From assembly GCF_000025265.1 (NCBI RefSeq), contig NC_013739.1:5194001-5258000 (forward strand): DNA of 64,000 bases, in the 5' to 3' direction. A model generated the notes under the pieces. It worked only from the letters and a program-made list of their open reading frames with translations, was not told where the DNA came from and did not search any database. Source of the stretch: Conexibacter woesei DSM 14684. GTDB taxonomy: Bacteria > Actinomycetota > Thermoleophilia > Solirubrobacterales > Solirubrobacteraceae. The position numbers and the translations under genes were made by a program. This document shows, in pieces, positions 17,847 to 25,321 of the stretch; the first letter of the stretch is position 1; each line of letters starts with the position of its first letter.

Positions 17847-19135
17847 CGCAGCGCCTCGGGGATCAGGTCGCCGTGGGCGGCCGTCAGCTCGTCGCAGAGC
17901 GACCAGATCTGGTCGAGCGAGAGCGTCGCGGCGGCGTTCGGGTCGAGCATCGCCGCATGGCGGACGTGGTCCTTGTCACCCTCGATCGCCGCGCGCGCCG
18001 TCAGCTCGCAGACGTTGAGGAACGTGCGGTTGAGCGCCGCCAGCTGCGCGGGGTAGTCGGCGACGTGCGTCGGCTGGACGCCGGAGCCGTCGACCAGGCA
18101 CGGCACCTCGACGGCCGCGCCGCGCGGCAGGTTGTCGATCAGGCCGGTGTTCTGCACCGTGCCGTAGACGACGCGCGGCGTGCCGGTCTCGATCGAGTGG
18201 ATGATCTCCGGCGCGTACTCGATGCTCGGCTCGCCGGGCAGGTCCTCGCCGGCGGCGAGACGACGGCGCGTCTCGGCGTACTCGTCGAGGTTCTCCTCGC
18301 TCATCTTCACGTACGCGCCGACCTCGATCCGATGGCGCTCGATCGCCTCGTCGTCGCGCATGAACCACGGCAGGTACTCGGACGAGTGCTCGCTCGACTC
18401 GGTCGGGAAGTAGCCCAGCCGCGAGTACATCTGCATGCGGACTCTGCGCAGCAGCTCCGGGTCCTGCGCGATTCTCGCGTCGAGCAGCGGGTAGAGGTCC
18501 TCGCCGTCGCGCTCGAAGCGCAGGATGAACGCCTGGTGATTCACGCCGGCGCCACGGAAGGTGACGTCCTCGAACGGCACGCCGACGTACTCGGCCAGCT
18601 GTCGCGTCGTGTTCTGCACCGAGTGGCAGAGGCCGATCACGTTCTGCTGGGGAGAGCCTGCATAGGTCGCCCAGCAGAGCGTCGCCATCGGGTTGGTGTA
18701 GTTGAGCAGCCAGGCGCCGTCGTTCGAGACCTCCGCCATCTCGTTGCCGATCCCGTGCATGACGGGGATCGTGCGAAGCGCGCGGAAGATGCCGCCGATC
18801 CCGAGCGTGTCGCCGATCGTCTGGCGCAGCCCGTACTTCAGCGGGATCTCGTAGTCGGCGACAGTCGCTCTGTGGCCGCCGACCTGGACCATGTTGATGA
18901 CGTAGTCGGCGCCGTCGAGCGCGGCGCGGCGGTCGGCGTGGGCGCTGATCGCCGGGGCGGCACCGGCGTTCTTCGCGGTCCAGCGCGCGACGCCCTCGGC
19001 CGTCTCCAGCCGCTCCGGGTCGATGTCGTGCAGCGCGATCGAGACGTCGTGCAGCTCAGGGAAGGACAGGATGTCGCCGAGCAGCATGCGCGTGAAAGTG
19101 GCACTGCCGGCGCCGATCAGGGTGATTCTCGGCAT
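17843..19135 (-). CDS. Glycoside hydrolase family 4 (alpha-galactosidase/alpha-glucosidase type)
   Basis: A 430-residue GH4 enzyme. The N-terminal Rossmann motif is ITLIGAGSATFTRMLLGDIL. NYTNPMA, GLCHSVQNTT (metal-binding Cys-His) and GVNHQAFILRF (second His) are the family signatures. GH4 enzymes hydrolyse glycosides through an NAD- and Mn-dependent oxidation-elimination-addition-reduction cycle. The absence of an obvious phosphate-binding variation and the CHS motif suit MelA/AglA-like members acting on non-phosphorylated sugars, consistent with an ABC rather than a PTS importer. It is the first gene of the eight-gene operon. Its promoter faces that of the SDR/IclR pair. Confidence 0.9.
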   Translation of the reverse strand: MPRITLIGAGSATFTRMLLGDILSFPELHDVSIALHDIDPERLETAEGVARWTAKNAGAAPAISAHADRRAALDGADYVINMVQVGGHRATVADYEIPLKYGLRQTIGDTLGIGGIFRALRTIPVMHGIGNEMAEVSNDGAWLLNYTNPMATLCWATYAGSPQQNVIGLCHSVQNTTRQLAEYVGVPFEDVTFRGAGVNHQAFILRFERDGEDLYPLLDARIAQDPELLRRVRMQMYSRLGYFPTESSEHSSEYLPWFMRDDEAIERHRIEVGAYVKMSEENLDEYAETRRRLAAGEDLPGEPSIEYAPEIIHSIETGTPRVVYGTVQNTGLIDNLPRGAAVEVPCLVDGSGVQPTHVADYPAQLAALNRTFLNVCELTARAAIEGDKDHVRHAAMLDPNAAATLSLDQIWSLCDELTAAHGDLIPEALR

Positions 19136-19154
19136 CAGGCTCCGTCGAGTTCAT

Positions 19155-19170
19155 GTTCATCTATGTGAAC
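19155..19170. promoter_or_regulatory. Candidate operator between GH4 operon and SDR/IclR genes
   Basis: GTTCA (19155-19159) and TGAAC (19166-19170) form an inverted repeat in the divergent intergenic region. The half-site TGTGAAC at 19164-19170 recurs at 19265-19271, there paired with GTTC at 19276-19279. Two sites in one divergent region suit control of both directions by the IclR protein encoded at 20127. Confidence 0.5.
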
Positions 19171-19311
19171 AGTTTTTCTCTCCTCGGAACGGCACAGTAG
19201 CGCCCTCCCCGAAACCGCGCAAGCCGACTGCGCGCTTGCCGGTCGTGCTAGCGTCGTTTCGCTTTGTGAACACGAGTTCTTCGTGGCGAACCAATCTGGA
19301 GGGTATGAGGG

Positions 19312-20130
19312 ATGGCCGGACGGCTGGATGGGAAGGTCGCGATCGTGACGGGCGCGGGCTCGGGGATCGGCCGCGCGACCGCCGTCGCCTACGCCGCCGA
19401 GGGCGCACGCGTCGTGCTCGCCGAACTCGTCGCAGAACGCGGCGAGACGGTCGCCGCCGACATCCGCTCAGCCGGCGGAACCGCGTCCGCTCTGACCGTC
19501 GACGTGACCGACTCCGCCCGCGTCGAAGCACTCGTCGCTCAGACGGTCGAGCTCTACGGCACCGTCGACGTGCTCGTCCACTCCGCCGCGAACGTCCCAC
19601 TCGTCAACGACCACGACGCACGCCTCACCGAACTCGACGACGACATCTGGCACCGCATCATCAGCCTCTTCCTGACCGGCACCTACCACGTCTGCAAACA
19701 CGCCGGCCGCCAGATGATCGCCCAACGCTCAGGCTCGATCGTCCTCGTCTCCACCACCGACGCCCTCGTCGGCGTCGCCGGCCTCGACGCCTACACCGCC
19801 GCCAAAGGCGGCGTCACCGCCCTCACACGCTCCTTCGCCGCCGGCATGGCGCCCGACGGCGTCCGCGTCAACGCGATCTGCCCAAGCTTCGTCTCCACCG
19901 AACCCCAACAGGCATGGCTCGCCGACGCCACCTCCCATGACACCATCGACCGCTTGCACCTGCTGCCGATCGCAACCCCGGAAGACATCGCGCCGATGGC
20001 CGTCTACCTCGGCGCCGACGAGTCACGCGTCGTCACCGGCGGCGTCTTCCCGATCGACAGCGGCTACACCGCCTTCAAGGCGAGACTCGACGTGATGAGC
20101 GCGATGCGCGTCGAGGGGCAGGCCTCATGA
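19312..20130 (+). CDS. Short-chain dehydrogenase/reductase
   Basis: A 272-residue SDR with cofactor motif AIVTGAGSGIGRATAV (residues about 9-24), SAANV in the NNAG position, catalytic Ser in VLVSTTDA, and YTAAKGG with Tyr and Lys. GGxxPIDSGYTAF closes the chain. GAGGG lies immediately before the ATG. It is coupled by ATGA overlap to the IclR gene and divergent from the GH4 operon, so it likely shares the inducer. Codon use is odd. From about 19400 to 19990 the gene favours CTC, GAA, CAA, AAA and CCA, where neighbours use CTG, GAG, CAG, AAG and CCG. This suggests transfer or mosaic origin. Confidence 0.9.
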   Translation: MAGRLDGKVAIVTGAGSGIGRATAVAYAAEGARVVLAELVAERGETVAADIRSAGGTASALTVDVTDSARVEALVAQTVELYGTVDVLVHSAANVPLVNDHDARLTELDDDIWHRIISLFLTGTYHVCKHAGRQMIAQRSGSIVLVSTTDALVGVAGLDAYTAAKGGVTALTRSFAAGMAPDGVRVNAICPSFVSTEPQQAWLADATSHDTIDRLHLLPIATPEDIAPMAVYLGADESRVVTGGVFPIDSGYTAFKARLDVMSAMRVEGQAS

Positions 20131-20894
20131 GCGCCGCGGGCGGGGCGGTCAAGTCGGCCGATCGTGTGCTGGCGATCCTCGACCTGCTGGCCGAGCGCGA
20201 GGCGCTGACGTTCTCCGAGGTGGTCGCGGCGCTGGAGCTGCCGAAGTCGTCGGTCCACAACCTGCTGCAGACGATGATCGACCGCGACTACGTCGAGTAC
20301 GACGCGGCCGCGAAGTCGTACGGGCTCGGCATCCGCGTCTGGCAGATCGGCCGCGCGCGGCGCGACGTCGAGCACCTGCGGACGGTGCTCAAGCCGCTGA
20401 TGGACGAGCTGCGCTCGCGCACCGAGGAGACCGTGCAGCTGGCGCGGCTGGAGGGCGCGGACGCCGTCTACCTGGAGATCAGCGAGTCGCCGCACCCGAT
20501 GAAGCTCTCCTCCACCCCGGGCGTGCGGCTGCCGGCGCACGCGAGCGGGATCGGCAAGGTGCTGCTCGCCGCGCTCGATCCCGACGACGCGCGCGCCCGG
20601 CTGGAGGGCTCGGTGCTCGAGTCGTTCACGTCGCACACGCTGACCGACGTCGAGGCGATCATGGCGGAGCTCGACAGGGTCCGTCAGCAGGGCTACGGGA
20701 CCGACAACGAGGAGTTCGCGATCGGCTGCCGCTGCACCGCGATGGCGGTCCGCGACGGCGCTGGCCAGGTCGTCGGCGCGATCTCGGTCTCGATCCCGAC
20801 GCCGCGCTACAGCCGCGACGTCGCCGCGAGAGTCCGCAAGGCGCTCGGCGAGATGACGACCGCCGCCCAGGCGCAGCTCGCGCGGCGCGGCTGA
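20127..20894 (+). CDS. IclR-family transcriptional regulator
   Basis: A 255-residue protein with an N-terminal winged helix. It reads KSADRVLAILDLL, LTFSEVVAALELPKSSVHNLLQTMIDRDYVEYD and SYGLGIRVWQIG (residues about 9-70). The IclR effector domain follows: LPAHASGIGKVLLAAL, the YGTDNEEFAIGCRCTAMAV segment with the conserved Cys, and GAISVSIPTPRYS. IclR proteins bind a small metabolite through the C-terminal domain and act as repressors or activators. Overlap with the SDR gene and the divergent GH4/ABC operon make it the local regulator. A strong terminator follows two bases after the stop. Confidence 0.93.
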   Translation: MSAAGGAVKSADRVLAILDLLAEREALTFSEVVAALELPKSSVHNLLQTMIDRDYVEYDAAAKSYGLGIRVWQIGRARRDVEHLRTVLKPLMDELRSRTEETVQLARLEGADAVYLEISESPHPMKLSSTPGVRLPAHASGIGKVLLAALDPDDARARLEGSVLESFTSHTLTDVEAIMAELDRVRQQGYGTDNEEFAIGCRCTAMAVRDGAGQVVGAISVSIPTPRYSRDVAARVRKALGEMTTAAQAQLARRG

Positions 20895-20895
20895 C

Positions 20896-20929
20896 GGGCG
20901 TGTCAGCGCGACGCTGCGCTGACACGCCC
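20896..20929. terminator. Strong hairpin terminator after the IclR gene
   Basis: A perfect 14-base stem (20896-20909 with 20916-20929) and a six-base loop lie between the IclR stop (20894) and the convergent gene ending at 20948. It can act in both directions. Confidence 0.8.
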
Positions 20930-20947
20930 TCCTGCCGCTCCGATCGG

Positions 20948-22219
20948 CTACGGCGCCGGCGGATCCGTCACGTACAGCTTGGTTCTCCAGGGGATTCTGC
21001 CGCTGAAGACCCAGGTGTAGCCCCAGACCGGGTCCTTTCTCAGGCCCATGCTTCTGGCGAGCGTCTCGAACGGGTTCGTCTGCCCCATCGCGGTGTACTG
21101 GAAGCCGGCCTCGAACGAGAACGCGAACCCGGGTCCGCCCGTGTCGCCGAAGTAGCCGCCGTATCTCGACATCGCCTTCGCGATCGCCCGCTCCCACGCC
21201 GGCGCGCCGGTCGCGTCGATCTCCGTCTCGGTCATGTCGAGGAAGAAGCGCGCACCCATCGGCGCGCGCACGCCGGCCGAGACGGCGTCGCCCTTGAACG
21301 CCGGGTAGATGCTCGACCCGTTGCCGCCACGTCTGTTCGCGTCCGGCGCGACCGTGCCGAGGCCGAACGTCGTGTCGGCGGTGCCCGTCTCGATCACGAG
21401 GAAGAGCGCGTGGTCGATTCTGCCCGCGAGCAGCTCCGGCCCGCGGATCAGGCCCGCGTGCGCGCCGAAGTACGGCGCGGTCGTGCCGCCGATCGTCGGA
21501 TCGGATCTCGTCATCGCGGGCGTCACGATCCCGAGCCCGTCGTATCTCTGGCGGTAGCCGATCTCCGCTCTGACGATCCCGCTGCTGCGTCTCGCGCGCC
21601 ACAGGTCGTAGCTCCAGCAGTCGGGCGTCACGATCGCCATGTGCCCGTCGCTGCCGCCGGCCGCTCGGGCGGCCGCCGGGACCGGGATTCTCGCGCCGTC
21701 GAGCGAGTAGCCGGGGATGTCCAGCTCGACGACCGGGTCGGTCACGCTCGCGTAGTAGATCGGGTGGTTGTACTCCTTCGCCGGCTCCTGCTCGGTGACG
21801 AGGTTGCCGATCCCGCTCGCGAGCGCGTTGGAGACGATCGTCGCCGACTGCGGGTGGATCGTTCTGCTCGTCACCGCGTTGAACGGCGACGCGTTCGAGT
21901 ACGGCGGCTGCGTCGCCGTCGGCGGCGTGGTGGCGTAGTCCATGCAGCTCGTCGCGTCGACCGCCTCGCTGCGCAGGATCGCGCGCACGTCGCGCGACTC
22001 GTCGTCGCCGACGAGGATCCGCGGCTCGCTCGGGTCGTCGACGTAGACCGGCCCGCGCACGAACTGCAGGCCGTTCATGTAGCTCACGCGTCTCAGCGTG
22101 CTGAGGTCGTACGGCGCCGCCCGTGGCGGCGCGGCCTCCTCACGGCCGGTCGCGACCACGGCGTAGCCGACCAGCACGACGATCGCCGCGACCATCCAGA
22201 ACTGCAGCTTAGACAGCAT
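20948..22219 (-). CDS. Membrane-anchored extracellular protein of unknown function
   Basis: A 423-residue protein with one N-terminal hydrophobic segment (FWMVAAIVVLVGYAVVA, residues about 7-23) and no obvious cleavage site, so it is probably an anchored ectodomain. Notable elements are HPIYYASVTDPVVEL, SDGHMAIVTPDCWSYDLWRA, APYFGAHAGLI, HALFLVIET and IYPAFKGDAV. The conserved Asp, His, Trp and Tyr in these suggest a catalytic or carbohydrate-binding site, but I cannot assign a family. GGGGGACC and GAGGG precede the ATG. It stands alone between a strong terminator and a short promoter region. Most Arg codons are AGA. Confidence 0.7.
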   Translation of the reverse strand: MLSKLQFWMVAAIVVLVGYAVVATGREEAAPPRAAPYDLSTLRRVSYMNGLQFVRGPVYVDDPSEPRILVGDDESRDVRAILRSEAVDATSCMDYATTPPTATQPPYSNASPFNAVTSRTIHPQSATIVSNALASGIGNLVTEQEPAKEYNHPIYYASVTDPVVELDIPGYSLDGARIPVPAAARAAGGSDGHMAIVTPDCWSYDLWRARRSSGIVRAEIGYRQRYDGLGIVTPAMTRSDPTIGGTTAPYFGAHAGLIRGPELLAGRIDHALFLVIETGTADTTFGLGTVAPDANRRGGNGSSIYPAFKGDAVSAGVRAPMGARFFLDMTETEIDATGAPAWERAIAKAMSRYGGYFGDTGGPGFAFSFEAGFQYTAMGQTNPFETLARSMGLRKDPVWGYTWVFSGRIPWRTKLYVTDPPAP

Positions 22220-22297
22220 CCCTCGGTCCCCCTTTGATGCGGAGCACAGCTATTTATTGACTTCTACATCCGCCCCGCTGATTGAATTGCGACCGTA

Positions 22298-23311
22298 TCA
22301 GCGCGCCGGCCAGCCGCGCTCGATCAGCGCGCGCAGCGGAGCGAACAGCTCGGCGGCCGGCGGCAGCGCGTCGAGCGCGAACCACTCCCACCGCTCGCAG
22401 CGGTGCGGCTCGCGGTTGACCGGCTCGCCGACGACGCCCGCGACGCGGTGGTGCAGCGTGATCCAATGCTGGCGGTCGGCCGGGAAGACGTCGCTGGTGA
22501 AGCCGACCGCGCCGGCGCTCGCCCCGGCCAGGCCGGTCTCCTCCTCCAGCTCGCGCAGCGCGGTCGCCGCCGGCTCCTCGCCGGCGTCGACCGCGCCGCC
22601 GGGCGGGGCCCATGTGCCGGCGCCGTGCGCGCCGCGGCGCAGGCCGAGCAGCAGCTTCCCGTCTCGCACGACGAGCGCGCTGACGCCGACCGACGGCGCT
22701 CGCGGCACCGGCTCGAAGAGGTGGGCGGCTGCGTCGCGGGAGAGCTGCGTGCCGGGCCGCGGACGCTCCCACGCGGCCAGCTGGTCGAGCAGCAGTCCCG
22801 CGTCGGCGCTGCGCAGCACCAGCCGGCGGTTCTCGCCGCGCAGGAAGCGCTCCCGCACCGCGTGGTCGAGCAGCTGCTCCAGCTCGTGCCAGTAGCGCGC
22901 CACGTCGAGCAGGCCGACCGGCTTGTCGTGGATGCCGAGCTGCGACCACGTCGCCGCCTCGACCAGCTCCTCCAACGTGCCGAGCCCGCCGGGCAGCGCG
23001 ACGAACGCGTCGGCCAGCTCGGCCATCAGCGCCTTGCGCTCGTGCATCGACTCGACGACGCGCAGCTCGGTGATCCCCGGATGGCCGATCTCGCGCTCGT
23101 CCAGCGCGCGCGGCAGCACGCCGATCACCTCGCCGCCGGCGATCATCGCCGCGTCGGCGACCGCGCCCATCAGCCCGACCTGCCCGCCGCCGTAGACGAT
23201 GCCGATCCCGCGCTGCGCCAGCAGCGTCCCGAGCCGCGCCGCCGCCGCGACGTAGGCCGGATCGGCGCCGGGATTCGACCCCGCGTACACGCACACGCGT
23301 CTCAGCTGCAT
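22298..23311 (-). CDS. LOG-family nucleoside monophosphate phosphoribohydrolase fused to a Nudix hydrolase
   Basis: A 337-residue two-domain protein. Residues 1-180 are a LOG/TIGR00730 Rossmann domain: [35 protein letters not shown] and [12 protein letters not shown] (residues 107-118) are the family signatures for removing the base from nucleoside 5'-monophosphates. Residues about 205-337 are a Nudix domain whose box (residues 239-261) has every conserved residue: G, then E, then RE-x-x-EE-x-G as RELEEETGL. The pairing suggests one protein that first converts a nucleotide di- or triphosphate to the monophosphate and then removes the base, a sanitising or signal-producing route. Cytoplasmic. 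No operon partner; divergent from the GH114-like gene. Confidence 0.9.
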   Translation of the reverse strand: MQLRRVCVYAGSNPGADPAYVAAAARLGTLLAQRGIGIVYGGGQVGLMGAVADAAMIAGGEVIGVLPRALDEREIGHPGITELRVVESMHERKALMAELADAFVALPGGLGTLEELVEAATWSQLGIHDKPVGLLDVARYWHELEQLLDHAVRERFLRGENRRLVLRSADAGLLLDQLAAWERPRPGTQLSRDAAAHLFEPVPRAPSVGVSALVVRDGKLLLGLRRGAHGAGTWAPPGGAVDAGEEPAATALRELEEETGLAGASAGAVGFTSDVFPADRQHWITLHHRVAGVVGEPVNREPHRCERWEWFALDALPPAAELFAPLRALIERGWPAR

Positions 23312-23390
23312 GGGGCTGATCGTCGCACGGACGCAAGGAGCTTGGCCCGCGCACGAGCTGCCGAAAGCTCCACACCGCTCCCCGGCGGTC

Positions 23391-23420
23391 TTGCATTCGG
23401 TGCGGCGAGCTGCGTAGGAT
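23391..23420 (+). promoter_or_regulatory. Candidate promoter of the GH114-like gene pair
   Basis: TTGCAT (23391-23396) and TAGGAT (23415-23420) are separated by 18 bases. They would give a leader of about 50 bases before ATG 23478, which has a GAGAGGAG ribosome site. Confidence 0.5.
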
Positions 23421-23477
23421 CGCCCGGCGTTTCCGGAATCACGTTCCCGCTACAGGAATCGAGAGGAGAACCACCTG

Positions 23478-24380
23478 ATGGGTTCACGTCTTCGTGCAGC
23501 CGTCGCCGCAGCCGCGCTGCTCGGCGTATGCACGGTCGGATCGACCGCCGCGCAGGCATACACGCTGCCGCCCGCCAACGGTCAGTTCGACTACCAGATC
23601 GGCGCGCCCTACACCCCGGTCGCGGCCGTCAGAGTCGTCAGCCGCGACCGCCTCGTCAGTCCCGTCGACCCGCCCGGCAGAGCGGTCTACGACGTCTGCT
23701 ACGTCAACGCGTTCCAGACCCAGCCGGCCGAGGTCGAGTGGTGGAGACTCAACTACCCGACGCTGCTGTTGAGAGACAGCAGCGGCAACTACGTCATCGA
23801 CGGCGAGTGGAACGAGATCCTGCTCGACACGCGCACGAGCGCCAAGCGCACGACGCTCGTCGGCATCCTCGGCGCGTGGTTCGACAGATGCAAGGCCGAC
23901 GGCTTCGACGCGATCGAGCCCGACAACCTCGACTCGTGGGACCGTTCCAGAGGCCTCATCACGAGAGCGAACAACCTCGCCGTTATGAGAGCGATGGCGA
24001 CCGAGGCGCACACCGCGACGGTCGGAACGGACAGAAGCGGCGTCGCGATCGCGCAGAAGAACACGTCCGAGATCGCGCCGCAGCTCGACGGCTACGGCTA
24101 CGACTTCGTGATCGCGGAGGAGTGCCAGCTCTACTCCGGCTCCTCCACGACGATCCGCGAATGCGTCGACTTCCAGACCTACTACGGCAACCTCGTCTAC
24201 GAGATCGAGTACACCGACAACGAGCCGCTCTACCCGGGTGACGACCCCGACTACCCGAGCGGCGGGACCGGCTTCTACGCGGACGCGTGCAGAGCCCGCG
24301 GCGCAAGCATCTCGGTGATCCTGCGCGACCGCTACGTGACCGCCGACACCCACCCCGACTACGTCTACAGAGCATGCTGA
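23478..24380 (+). CDS. Secreted GH114-like glycosidase (endo-alpha-1,4-polygalactosaminidase type)
   Basis: A 300-residue exported protein, signal peptide residues 1-27 (cleavage near AQA). The mature domain matches the GH114/TM1410-like TIM-barrel family. It has the strand YDVCYVNAFQTQP, the acidic motif DGFDAIEPDNLDSW (residues 141-154), IAQKNTSEIAP (191-201) and DFVIAEECQLY (209-219). Family members cleave alpha-1,4-linked galactosamine polymers of exopolysaccharides; the exact substrate here is not provable. The next gene encodes a close paralogue. Six or more Cys suggest disulfides. Mature-region Arg codons are largely AGA. Confidence 0.82.
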   Translation: MGSRLRAAVAAAALLGVCTVGSTAAQAYTLPPANGQFDYQIGAPYTPVAAVRVVSRDRLVSPVDPPGRAVYDVCYVNAFQTQPAEVEWWRLNYPTLLLRDSSGNYVIDGEWNEILLDTRTSAKRTTLVGILGAWFDRCKADGFDAIEPDNLDSWDRSRGLITRANNLAVMRAMATEAHTATVGTDRSGVAIAQKNTSEIAPQLDGYGYDFVIAEECQLYSGSSTTIRECVDFQTYYGNLVYEIEYTDNEPLYPGDDPDYPSGGTGFYADACRARGASISVILRDRYVTADTHPDYVYRAC

Positions 24381-24394
24381 GGAGCGTGACGACG

Positions 24395-25270
24395 ATGAAT
24401 TCACGGATACGCGCGGCGGCGGTCGCCGCCGCCCTGCTGGGCGTCTTCGCGTTCGGCGCGGGGACCGCACAGGCGGTCGACCCGCCGCGCGCGCTGCCGC
24501 CCGCCGACGGGCAGTTCGACTACCAGATCGGCGGCCCCTACACCCCGCTGTCGACCGTCAGAGTCGTCAGCCGCGACCGGCTCGCCAGCCCCGTCGACCC
24601 GCCCGGCAGAGCGGTCTACGACGTCTGCTACATAAACGCGTTCCAGACGCAGCCGGACGACATCACGTGGTGGGAGGCGAACTACCCCGACCTGCTGCTG
24701 AGAGGCAGCAGAGGCAGCTTCGTGATCGACGGCGCCTGGGGCGAGAACGTGCTCGACACGCGCACCGCGACCAAGCGAACGAGACTGATCGCGATCCTCG
24801 ACGCGTGGATCAGAAGATGCGCGGCCGACGGCTTCGACGCGATCGAGCCGGACAACCTCGACTCGTGGACGCGCTCCGACGACCCCGACACGAGCGCGTA
24901 CGACGAGCTGCTGAGACAGGCCGACAACCTGATCGTGATGGAGGCGATGGCGAGAAGCGCGCATGCCGCAGGCCTGGCGATCGCGCAGAAGAACACGAGC
25001 GAGATCGCCCCCGACCTGCACGGCTACGGCTACGACTTCGTGATCGCGGAGGAGTGCCAGCGCTACAGCGGCTCGCTGCCGAGAACCCGCGAGTGCGACG
25101 ACTTCCTCGCGCTCTACGGCAACCTCGTCTACGAGATCGAGTACACCGACTACGCCCTCAGCGTCTACAACAACGCGTGCACGGCGCGCGGGGCGAGAAT
25201 CTCGGTGATCCGCCGCGACCGCAACGTCGTGCCGAGAGGGAGAGCCGCCTACAGATACAGCTACTGCTAG
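24395..25270 (+). CDS. Secreted GH114-like glycosidase, tandem paralogue
   Basis: About 291 residues from ATG 24395; in-frame GTG 24386 or ATG 24374 are other possible starts. A signal peptide ends near AQA. The chain repeats nearly every motif of the preceding protein: GQFDYQIGGPYTP, YDVCYINAFQTQP, DGFDAIEPDNLDSW, IAQKNTSEIAP, DFVIAEECQRYSG and YGNLVYEIEYTD. It is shorter by a loop before the last Cys region. Only 14 bases separate it from the first copy, so it arose by tandem duplication and is cotranscribed. A hairpin terminator follows. The two copies may differ in linkage or chain-length preference. Confidence 0.82.
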   Translation: MNSRIRAAAVAAALLGVFAFGAGTAQAVDPPRALPPADGQFDYQIGGPYTPLSTVRVVSRDRLASPVDPPGRAVYDVCYINAFQTQPDDITWWEANYPDLLLRGSRGSFVIDGAWGENVLDTRTATKRTRLIAILDAWIRRCAADGFDAIEPDNLDSWTRSDDPDTSAYDELLRQADNLIVMEAMARSAHAAGLAIAQKNTSEIAPDLHGYGYDFVIAEECQRYSGSLPRTRECDDFLALYGNLVYEIEYTDYALSVYNNACTARGARISVIRRDRNVVPRGRAAYRYSYC

Positions 25271-25287
25271 ACCGGCACCCGGGGAGC

Positions 25288-25312
25288 CCGCCGCGCCCAC
25301 GCGGCGCGGCGG
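25288..25312. terminator. Hairpin terminator between convergent genes
   Basis: A 10-base stem (25288-25297 with 25303-25312) with a five-base loop sits between the stop at 25270 (+) and the stop at 25322 (-). Confidence 0.65.
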
Positions 25313-25321
25313 CCCGGCCCG

